From: Sphingosinicellaceae bacterium
GTDB taxonomy: Bacteria; Pseudomonadota; Alphaproteobacteria; Sphingomonadales; Sphingomonadaceae
DNA length: 64,000 bases
Reading direction: 5' to 3'
Assembly: GCA_019285715.1 (NCBI GenBank)
Contig: CP079108.1
Coordinates: forward strand, 310,001-374,000
In this document: in pieces, positions 27,802 through 34,326 of the stretch
Layout of the letters: each line of letters begins with the position of its first letter
How positions within the stretch are numbered: position 1 is the stretch's first letter
Program-made: the position numbers and the translations under genes
Notes under the pieces: generated by a model
Told to the model about the DNA's origin: nothing
Databases searched by the model: none
Seen by the model: only the letters and a program-made list of their open reading frames with translations

Positions 27802-27974
27802 GCCGCCGTCATCGACATATTGGTGTCGAAGTGTCTCGCGGCCACAGGCCGACACGCTGCGACATCGAAATGGCAGGTCCTGATACGAAGCGACACGATT
27901 TGCCCGACGAGCGCCGGGTTTCGCGGCTTTCTGGGGGAGTGCCCGACACGCGGCACCTGTTTCGAGGACGATCC

Positions 27975-28277
27975 ATGAAATCCCGCATCGTGTTGAGTAG
28001 CGTGCTGCTCGCCGTGTTTGCTTCGGCCGGTACGGCAGCAAATGCGCAGCTTCCGCCCCCACCGGTCGACGGCCCGCGTGCCGACGCGCCGCTACCCCCA
28101 CCGCCACCGCATCGCGGCGATCGCAAGCATCGCCGCGATGACCGTGGCCCCGACGCGCACCGCCCGCCCCCGCCGCCGCGCGGTGCCGGCCCCGACGACC
28201 GGCGGCCGGTTGCTCCCGAGCCGGGCGGCCGGCCGGCGCCCCCGCCGCCGGGTGACGCGCCGCCGCCGCCGCGCTGA
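27975..28277 (+). CDS. Small exported proline-rich protein
   Basis: 100 residues from the ATG at 27975. Signal peptide MKSRIVLSSVLLAVFASA with cleavage after ANA; the mature part is LPPPPVDGP..., rich in proline (PLPPPPPH, HRPPPPPRG, PAPPPPGD), arginine and aspartate (DRKHRRDDRGPD). It should be disordered and periplasmic. Short Asp/Pro/Arg-rich exported proteins next to EnvZ-like pairs are seen in several sphingomonads, but no family is named. Its position, head to head with the regulator gene, and the proline run shared with the kinase sensor domain suggest control by that two-component system. Inference only. Confidence 0.75.
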   Translation: MKSRIVLSSVLLAVFASAGTAANAQLPPPPVDGPRADAPLPPPPPHRGDRKHRRDDRGPDAHRPPPPPRGAGPDDRRPVAPEPGGRPAPPPPGDAPPPPR

Positions 28278-28415
28278 CGGACGCATCCACAACCCGGTAC
28301 GGCAGCCGCCAGGAGTCGTTTGCAGCGCGGCCCTGGCGGCCTGCCGCAATGGCGATCGAGCGCTTCCAGCGGCGACTGATTGCCGTGCCAAAAGTCGAAT
28401 TACGGAGGATCTGAG

Positions 28416-28700
28416 ATGGACGACCAGCATACGACCGGCCTGCCCGCAGTTGTCGAGCGCGGCCCCGGCAAGAAGCCCAAACCCGACAAGCACGGCAAGC
28501 ACGATCTCGCCCACAGCCATCGCAAGGCCGCCGAGCATTATGCGAAGGCTGCCGAGCACCACCGCCGGGCCGCATCCGCCCATGCCGGAGGTGTGCCCGA
28601 ACAGGCGACGACCGAGGCGCTGCTGGCGCTCGGACAGGCCGCGCACGGCGAGCGGCACGCCCGGGATGCCGTACAGCTCTACGCCCAGCCGCACGACTAG
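28416..28700 (+). CDS. Small His/Ala-rich helical protein, hypothetical
   Basis: 94 residues from the ATG at 28416, preceded by GGAGGAT. The middle is a long amphipathic helix with many histidines and alanines (HSHRKAAEHYAKAAEHHRRA) after a Lys/Pro-rich linker GPGKKPKPDKHGKHD. No signal peptide. The heptad-like histidine spacing could bind metal or mediate assembly, but this is only a guess from composition. The MFS transporter gene starts 33 bases downstream in the same direction and may be co-transcribed. Similar short proteins are predicted in other proteobacteria without a function. Confidence 0.65.
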   Translation: MDDQHTTGLPAVVERGPGKKPKPDKHGKHDLAHSHRKAAEHYAKAAEHHRRAASAHAGGVPEQATTEALLALGQAAHGERHARDAVQLYAQPHD

Positions 28701-28733
28701 GCGCTTGCTCCGGTCTTGAAAGGAACGGCGGCC

Positions 28734-29993
28734 ATGACGGCTTCCCACGAAAAGGGCGCGGGCCGCAGCGCAACGCGGCCGTTGGAGGCGCTCAACTTCT
28801 TCATGGCCGACATGCAGGCCGGCATCGGCCCATTCCTCGGCGTCTTCCTTCAGCAGCGCGGCTGGGCGACCGGGGCGATCGGGCTGGTAATGACGCTCGG
28901 CGGCGTTGCCGGCATGGTGGTGACCGCGCCCGCCGGAGCGCTCGTCGATGCCACCAGCCGCAAGCGGATCTACGTCGCGGTTGCCGGAATGTTCACCGTC
29001 CTCGCCTCGGCACTAATCTTCATTTCGCAAGACTTCTGGGTGATCGCCACGTCGCAGGTCGCGACCGCGATCGCCGGCGCCGCGATCGGCCCAGCGGTCG
29101 CCGGCATCACGCTCGGCATCGTTCGGCAACGCGGTTTCAACCGCCAGAACGGCCGCAACCAGGCCTTCAACCATGCGGGTAACCTGGTCGGCGCGGCACT
29201 CTCCGGATTCCTCGGCTGGAAGTTCGGCTTGATCGCGATCTTCTGGCTGGCAGCAGCGTTCGGTGTTGCCGCGATCGCCTCCGTTCTGCTGATCCCGCAA
29301 GCCGCGATCGACGACCGCGCGGCGCGCGGCCTCGAAATGGCCAGCAGCGACATGGACGACGTGAAGGGCTGGCGCGTGTTGCTCGACTGCAAGCCACTGC
29401 TTGTGCTGGCCGGCGCATTGGCGTTCTTCCACCTCGGCAACGCGGCGATGCTGCCGCTGTACGGGCTCGCGGTTGTCGCCGCCGGCAAGGGTAATCCCGC
29501 GGCGTTCGTCGCCACGACCATCGTCATTGCGCAAGCGGTGATGATCGTCGCGTCGCTGTTCGCGATGCGCATGACCGAAAGCCGCGGTTACTGGTGGGTG
29601 CTGCTCGTCACCTTCGTCGCCCTGCCTATCCGCGGGCTGGTCGCCGCGACAGTCATCCAGCATTGGGGCGTGTTCCCGGTGCAGATACTGGACGGCATCG
29701 GCGCGGGGTTGCAAAGCGTTGCGGTACCGGGCCTCGTCGCACGGATCCTGAGCGGCACCGGCCGCGTCAACGTCGGACAGGGAGCCGTGATGACCGTCCA
29801 GGGCCTCGGTGCCGCGCTCAGTCCGGCACTTGGCGGGTTTCTTGCGCAGGAGCTCGGCTACCCCTCCGCCTTCCTGATCCTCGGCGGCTTCGCGCTGGGC
29901 TCGCTTGGCCTGTGGCTTGGCTTTGCCGGTTTGCTCAAGCCTGCGTGCGAAAGGCTTCCGGACGCGACCGACGGCCAGCCGGCGGCCGCTTGA
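28734..29993 (+). CDS. Major facilitator superfamily transporter
   Basis: 419 residues from the ATG at 28734 (GAAAGGA site upstream). Twelve predicted membrane helices. The loop 2-3 signature is GALVDATSRKRIYV, and the N-terminal half begins LEALNFFMADMQAGIGPFLGVFLQQRGW, typical of a drug/unknown-substrate MFS group. The middle loop is short, GLEMASSDMDDVKGW. The ArsB-type gene starts five bases after its stop, so the two are one operon, possibly for a shared toxic anion. Substrate cannot be told from sequence. Confidence 0.88.
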   Translation: MTASHEKGAGRSATRPLEALNFFMADMQAGIGPFLGVFLQQRGWATGAIGLVMTLGGVAGMVVTAPAGALVDATSRKRIYVAVAGMFTVLASALIFISQDFWVIATSQVATAIAGAAIGPAVAGITLGIVRQRGFNRQNGRNQAFNHAGNLVGAALSGFLGWKFGLIAIFWLAAAFGVAAIASVLLIPQAAIDDRAARGLEMASSDMDDVKGWRVLLDCKPLLVLAGALAFFHLGNAAMLPLYGLAVVAAGKGNPAAFVATTIVIAQAVMIVASLFAMRMTESRGYWWVLLVTFVALPIRGLVAATVIQHWGVFPVQILDGIGAGLQSVAVPGLVARILSGTGRVNVGQGAVMTVQGLGAALSPALGGFLAQELGYPSAFLILGGFALGSLGLWLGFAGLLKPACERLPDATDGQPAAA

Positions 29994-29997
29994 ACCA

Positions 29998-31257
29998 ATG
30001 GTAACCCTGACGCCGACGAACCTCGCGATCTTTGCGATCGTCATCGGCGCGGTGGCCGGTGTCATCGTCCGGCCCTTCCGCTGGCCCGAGGCGATCTGGG
30101 CCGTCGCTGGCGCGCTGCTCCTGCTCGCCCTCGGCCTGCTCCCCTGGTCCGAGGGGCTGCACGCGGTTGGCAAGGGTCTCGACGTCTACCTGTTCCTCGT
30201 CGGAATGATGCTCCTCAGCGAGATCGCCCGCCGCGAGGGCCTGTTCGACTGGGTCGCGGGGTACGCCGTCAACCACGCGAGGGGGTCGCCGCGGCGGCTG
30301 TTCCTGCTGGTCTTCCTGCTCGGCATTGTCGTCACGACCTTCCTGTCCAACGACGCGACCGCGGTCGTGCTGACCCCGGCGGTCTTCGCCGCGACCCGCA
30401 AGGCGAAGGTCGACCCGCTGCCCTACCTGTTCATCTGCGCGATGATCGCCAACGCCGCGAGCTTTGTCCTGCCGATCTCGAACCCGGCCAACCTCGTGCT
30501 CTACGGCGACCACACGCCGCCGCTGATGCAGTGGCTGGGCAGCTTTGCACTGCCCTCGCTGCTGTCGATCGTCGCGACCTATGCGACGTTGCGCTGGACG
30601 CAGGCGGCGAAGCTCGGCGGCACCTGCGAGGCCGGCGTCGAGCAGCCGGCGTTGTCGCCCGGTGGCCGGGCCGCGCTGGCCGGGATCGGTGCGACCGCCG
30701 CCGTGCTGCTGACGGTGTCCGCATTCGACACATCGCTCGGCCTGCCGACGTTCATTATGGGCACCCTGACCACGGCGATCGTCCTGATCCGCAGCCGGAC
30801 CTCGCCGCTGCCGGTTCTGGCGGGCGTGTCCTGGGCGGTCCTGCCACTGGTCGGTGGGCTGTTCGTGCTGGTTGCCGCGGTCGCTCGAACGGGTGTCACT
30901 GCGGCCTTGGCAGCGGCGTTGCGCGATGCCGCGCACGCATCGGCGATCGGTGCGGCAGCCGGTGCCGGCACGATCCTCGCGGTCGCCTCCAACCTGATGA
31001 ACAACCTGCCCGCCGGGCTTATCGCCAGCAACGTCATCACCACTGCGAGGCCACCGCAAAGCGTCGTCGATGCGCTGTTGATCGGGGTCGACCTCGGGCC
31101 CAACCTGTCGATCACCGGGTCGCTGGCGACGATCCTGTGGCTGACCGCGATCCGCCGCGAAGGCGTCGATGTCGGTTTCTGGCAATTCCTGAAGGTTGGG
31201 ATCGTCGTCATGCCGGCGGCGCTGGTCCTGGCGATCGCGGCGCGGTTGATCCTGTAA
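29998..31257 (+). CDS. ArsB/NhaD-type ion transporter
   Basis: 419 residues from the ATG at 29998, five bases after the MFS stop. About eleven or twelve membrane helices with the ion-transporter superfamily features: FLSNDATAVVLTPAVFAA near the first re-entrant loop, NAASFVLPISNPANLV, and SNLMNNLPAGLIASNV near the second. The NDAT and NN motifs match the arsenite/antimonite pump ArsB branch, which may run with or without ArsA. No arsR, arsC or arsA gene is adjacent, so the true substrate might be another anion of the same superfamily. A candidate terminator follows at once. Confidence 0.85.
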   Translation: MVTLTPTNLAIFAIVIGAVAGVIVRPFRWPEAIWAVAGALLLLALGLLPWSEGLHAVGKGLDVYLFLVGMMLLSEIARREGLFDWVAGYAVNHARGSPRRLFLLVFLLGIVVTTFLSNDATAVVLTPAVFAATRKAKVDPLPYLFICAMIANAASFVLPISNPANLVLYGDHTPPLMQWLGSFALPSLLSIVATYATLRWTQAAKLGGTCEAGVEQPALSPGGRAALAGIGATAAVLLTVSAFDTSLGLPTFIMGTLTTAIVLIRSRTSPLPVLAGVSWAVLPLVGGLFVLVAAVARTGVTAALAAALRDAAHASAIGAAAGAGTILAVASNLMNNLPAGLIASNVITTARPPQSVVDALLIGVDLGPNLSITGSLATILWLTAIRREGVDVGFWQFLKVGIVVMPAALVLAIAARLIL

Positions 31258-31300
31258 GCGGTCCGGCTGTCGTCATCCGGCCGACCAATACTATTTTTTG
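31258..31300 (+). terminator. Candidate terminator after the arsB-type gene
   Basis: Right after the stop codon, GGTCCGG at 31260-31266 can pair with CCGGCCGACC at 31277-31286 with a three-base bulge, and a run of six T follows in ACTATTTTTTG. The stem is imperfect, so this is a moderate call. It would separate the transporter operon from the hsp20 unit. Confidence 0.4.
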
Positions 31301-31310
31301 CCTTGGCGGG

Positions 31311-31340
31311 TCTTGAAACCGCTGGTGCCGAAACTAGTTT
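31311..31340 (+). promoter_or_regulatory. Possible heat-shock (sigma-32-type) promoter for hsp20
   Basis: CTTGAAA at 31312-31318 is an exact match to the -35 box used by RpoH. The spacing region leads to CCGAAACTAG, a weak -10 match. The placement, about 118 bases before the hsp20 start, would give a leader of the right size to carry an RNA thermometer. The -10 box does not fit the RpoH consensus well, so the assignment is tentative. Confidence 0.4.
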
Positions 31341-31344
31341 TTCG

Positions 31345-31435
31345 CTCGCCGGATGCTGAACGGTCCGGTGGTCCAGGGGTGCCCGCCAGCCCAAGCAACC
31401 TCTCGTACCCAAGTTGCTCAGAGGAGGACATGGCT
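31345..31435 (+). promoter_or_regulatory. ROSE-like RNA thermometer candidate in the hsp20 leader
   Basis: The leader just before the hsp20 start contains TTGCT at 31414-31418 followed closely by GAGGAGGA at 31421-31428, the U(U/C)GCU plus Shine-Dalgarno pair that defines the final hairpin of ROSE elements. An upstream CCTCT at 31400-31404 can also pair with AGAGG at 31420-31424. GC-rich stretches further upstream (GGTCCGGTGGTCC near 31362) could form the earlier hairpins. ROSE elements are known in front of hsp20 genes in alphaproteobacteria and proteobacteria at large. The structure has been judged by eye only. Confidence 0.6.
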
Positions 31436-31909
31436 ATGAGAAACACGATCGATTTTGCTCCCTACCGCCGGTCTTCGATCGGTTTCGACCGTCTGTTCGA
31501 TCTTTTCGATAATATTGCTCGCGCCGAAGCGGCGGATGGCTACCCGTTCTTCGATGTCGAGCAGCGCGGCGAGGATGCCTACCGCATCAGTGTCGCGGTG
31601 GCGGGGTTCACCCGCGACGAAATCGAGATCACCACCAAGCTTAATCTGCTGGTGGTCAGCGGTGCCAAGCCAGACTTGGGCGAGCAGCGCCAGTTCATCC
31701 ATCGCAGCGTCGCCGCGCTGCCGTTCGAACGGCAGTTCCAGCTTGCGGACAACGTCCAGGTAGTCGGCGCCTCCCTCGAGAATGGCATGCTGGCGATCGA
31801 CCTGCGGCGCGAGGTTCCGGATTCGGTCAAGCCGCGCAAGATCGAGATCGGCAACGACAACGGCCAGCAGCACCGGCTGGCATCGGTCGAGACCAGCAAG
31901 GCTGCGTGA
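31436..31909 (+). CDS. Small heat-shock protein Hsp20 (IbpA-like)
   Basis: 157 residues from the second ATG at 31436. An ATG at 31430 is in frame but lies only two bases after the GAGGAGG site, whereas 31436 has the normal eight-base spacing and starts MRNTIDFAPYRRSSIGFDRLFD, the IbpA-type beginning. Cytoplasmic ATP-independent holdase. Alpha-crystallin domain covers residues ~35-130: YPFFDVEQRGEDAYRISVAVAGF, then FERQFQLADNVQVVGASLENGMLAIDLRREVP, with the A-x-x-x-n-G-(v/m)-L signature as ASLENGMLAI. C-terminal tail is SVKPRKIEIGND, with the IEI element that anchors oligomers. Likely regulated by the leader described just upstream. Confidence 0.95.
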   Translation: MRNTIDFAPYRRSSIGFDRLFDLFDNIARAEAADGYPFFDVEQRGEDAYRISVAVAGFTRDEIEITTKLNLLVVSGAKPDLGEQRQFIHRSVAALPFERQFQLADNVQVVGASLENGMLAIDLRREVPDSVKPRKIEIGNDNGQQHRLASVETSKAA

Positions 31910-32136
31910 TGAACGTGCGGCTGCGCTCGCTCCTCGCGGCCGCGCGCACCGATCTGCGTTTCGGCGAGGCGCTGGGCTACGCGACCGAGAAGGACATGAG
32001 CAATCTCGTCGCTGCGGTCGACGATCTCGACCGCAAGACCAGCGGGCAGCAGCATGGCACCGGGCTGCGGGACCGGCTCGCCAGCCTGTTCGACATCGCG
32101 CGGGGTTCCAGCCAGCCCCACTCGGGCAGGAGCTGA
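31909..32136 (+). CDS. Small hypothetical protein coupled to hsp20
   Basis: 75 residues; the ATG at 31909 overlaps the hsp20 stop by one base (TGATG), so it is translated together with it. The sequence is mostly helical and charged: RLRSLLAAARTDLRFGEALGYATEKDMSNLVAAVDDLDRK. It has no signal or membrane helix. A short helical partner after an hsp20 gene could be a co-chaperone or adaptor, but no family is recognised. GC and codon use match the surrounding genome. Confidence 0.65.
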   Translation: MNVRLRSLLAAARTDLRFGEALGYATEKDMSNLVAAVDDLDRKTSGQQHGTGLRDRLASLFDIARGSSQPHSGRS

Positions 32137-32178
32137 CGTATCGCCGCGCCGCTCACGCGGCTGCCGCTGCGATAATTT

Positions 32179-32802
32179 ATGAGGAGGATCACGACGCGAA
32201 AAGTGCACTTGGCTCTGCTCGCCGGCACTACGGCAATCGCCGTGGCTGGCGCGGCGATCGCGATGAACCGCGATGACCACGTCCTGAAACTCGCGATGCC
32301 GGACGGGTCCGTGGCAAGGATCGAATATAACGGCGAGATCCCGCCGAAAGTCATCGTCTCGCCTGGGCAACCGGCAGCGTTGCCTCTCGCGTTCGATGCG
32401 CTCGACCCAGCGCCATTCGGCATGCTCGACCGCATCGCCGCGCAGATCGACCGGCAGGCGGACGCGATGCTGCGGCACGTCGCGGCGCTGCAGGCGTTGT
32501 CCGCGCCGGTCGGCGGCAAGCTCGACCTCGCTGGATACGGCAAGCTGCCGGCGGGCACCGTCAGTTACTCGGATGTCGCGACCACCTCGGGCCAGGGCGT
32601 CTGTAGCGAGAGCGTCCGGGTGACCTCGCTCGGCCCGGATCGGCCGCCCAAAGTGGTCTCCACGGGTTCGGGCAACTGTGTCGGTAGTCCGCAGGACACG
32701 ACATTGGCGCAGCACCGCCAGCCGGTCGCCACGTCCGGGACCACGCAGGTCGACCTGAATACCTACAGCCGTGACCCAAAGGCAGCGACGACGAGGGCAT
32801 GA
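32179..32802 (+). CDS. Exported hypothetical protein
   Basis: 207 residues. N-terminal signal or membrane-anchor stretch VHLALLAGTTAIAVAGAAIAM after a basic start; the rest is soluble, with a beta-rich part (DDHVLKLAMPDGSVARIEY) and a helical part holding two segments of alternating aspartate and hydrophobic residues. Two cysteines (GVCSESV and GNCVGS) could form a disulfide in the periplasm. The start at 32179 has no good ribosome site, and a GTG further in (before HLALLAG) is an alternative. It lies 42 bases after the hsp20 partner gene and may belong to that operon. No family recognised. Confidence 0.7.
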   Translation: MRRITTRKVHLALLAGTTAIAVAGAAIAMNRDDHVLKLAMPDGSVARIEYNGEIPPKVIVSPGQPAALPLAFDALDPAPFGMLDRIAAQIDRQADAMLRHVAALQALSAPVGGKLDLAGYGKLPAGTVSYSDVATTSGQGVCSESVRVTSLGPDRPPKVVSTGSGNCVGSPQDTTLAQHRQPVATSGTTQVDLNTYSRDPKAATTRA

Positions 32803-32868
32803 CCCAGCGGGAGGCCCTGCGGTCAGTCTTCCGGAAGCGCACTCGGCGCTTGCCCGTGTGCGGGCCGA

Positions 32869-34116
32869 TCAGGCGACCGTGCGGGCCATGCTGACGCCAA
32901 GGCTCTCGAGATCCTGCCAATAGTCCGGATAAGTCTTGCGGACGCAGTCGGGGTCGCGAATGGCGACGCCCGGTACTCGCAGGGCGGCCAGCGCCATGCT
33001 CATCGCGATGCGGTGATCGGCGTAGGTTTCGATCTGCGCCGGGCCGAAGTGTAAGGCCGGCGTGACCACCAGGTCGTCGCCGTCCTCCACCGCCAGGCCC
33101 GGCGAAAGCCGTGACAGCTCGCTCGCCATCGCGGCGATGCGGTCGCATTCCTTGACGCGCAGATTGGCGATCCCGACGAAACGTACCGGGGTCGCGTTGA
33201 AGGCCGCCAGTACCGCCAGCGTCGGCACCGCATCCTGCATCTGCGCGCCGTCGATCACCGGCGGCAGGTGCGGGAATTGCCGGATCAGGTGGTAGGCTGC
33301 GGCGTCGGGCTGGGTGAAGGCTTCCGCTGCGGTTCCGATGTCGATACTGCCCCCGGTCAGCATTTCGGCCGCCCACAGATACGTGGCGGCTGAAGCATCG
33401 GGCTCAATGCGCAGGTCGGCGGCGCGGTAGCCACCGGGCTGCACGACCCAAGTCGCGTGATCCCGCTGCTCCACCCGTGCACCGAAGTGGCGCATCGCGG
33501 CGCAGGTCAGGTCGATGTAGCCGCGCGCGCCGATCTCGTCACCGGTCAACGCCAGCTCGACCGGGCACCGGGCGCCGGGCGCAAGCATCAGCAGCGCCGA
33601 CGCATATTGGCTGGACAGTCCGGCGTCGATCGCGACCCGGCCGCCATCGAACCCGCCTTGCCCGTGAACGGTGACCGGTGGGCAGCCCGACGGTGCCTCG
33701 ATCGCGATACCGAGAGCGCGCAGCGCGCTCACTAGCGGCCTGATCGGCCGCTTCTGCATGTGGCTGTCCCCGGTCAGCACCACGACGCCGTCCGCGAGCA
33801 CTGCGGCGGCGGTCAGGAAGCGCGTCGCGGTCCCGGCGTTGCCGAGGAACAGGGGGCCGGGCGGCGCGGCAAGATGCCCGGTGCCGAGGATCACGAAGCT
33901 GGTGTCGCTGGGCTCGTCGATCGTCACGCCCATGGCCCTGAGCGCGTTGGCCATGTGCCGCGTGTCGTCGCTCTTCAAGGCACCGGTCAGGCGGCTCGAG
34001 CCGTGGGCCAGCGCCGCCAGCAGCAATGCCCGGTTGGTGATGGACTTGGACCCCGGCGGCATGACCCGGCCCCGCAGCGGCCGGGCGGGCGGGACGATAG
34101 TGAGCAGGTCGGTCAT
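32869..34116 (-). CDS. aroA: 3-phosphoshikimate 1-carboxyvinyltransferase (EPSP synthase)
   Basis: 415 residues from the ATG at 34116; the frame runs a further 13 codons upstream. Sixth step of the shikimate pathway, cytoplasmic, joining phosphoenolpyruvate to shikimate-3-phosphate. Motifs: PPGSKSITNRALLLAALA (substrate loop), FLGNAGTATRFLTAAAVL with the Gly of GNAGTA retained, GDSHMQKRPIRPLVSALRALG, SSQYASALLMLAP, RVKECDRIAAM and YADHRIAMSMALAAL. The tandem repeated beta-alpha barrels are complete. It is divergent from the first TonB-dependent receptor with a 210-base gap. Confidence 0.96.
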   Translation of the reverse strand: MTDLLTIVPPARPLRGRVMPPGSKSITNRALLLAALAHGSSRLTGALKSDDTRHMANALRAMGVTIDEPSDTSFVILGTGHLAAPPGPLFLGNAGTATRFLTAAAVLADGVVVLTGDSHMQKRPIRPLVSALRALGIAIEAPSGCPPVTVHGQGGFDGGRVAIDAGLSSQYASALLMLAPGARCPVELALTGDEIGARGYIDLTCAAMRHFGARVEQRDHATWVVQPGGYRAADLRIEPDASAATYLWAAEMLTGGSIDIGTAAEAFTQPDAAAYHLIRQFPHLPPVIDGAQMQDAVPTLAVLAAFNATPVRFVGIANLRVKECDRIAAMASELSRLSPGLAVEDGDDLVVTPALHFGPAQIETYADHRIAMSMALAALRVPGVAIRDPDCVRKTYPDYWQDLESLGVSMARTVA

Positions 34117-34326
34117 TCCGGGACTCTTATCGAGGGTCCGGCTGGCCGCGTCCACTTTCCCGGTGCGCGGGCCTGAGCGGTCGCGGCTCTAACGTGGCTT
34201 TGGGACTGAAAATATTATCTGTGTCCACAAACGCGGTCCGGCAGTTACGCTTCTCGTGCCGACGGCTGGGCCGGCGGGAATGCAGGAAAGGCCGAACGGT
34301 CGCCTGCCTGACAAGGGGTTGCCTCG

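Noticed and set aside
34117-34326. Possible cobalamin or other riboswitch before the first TonB-dependent receptor
   Set aside because: I did not find a cobalamin box or other conserved riboswitch core in the 210-base leader.
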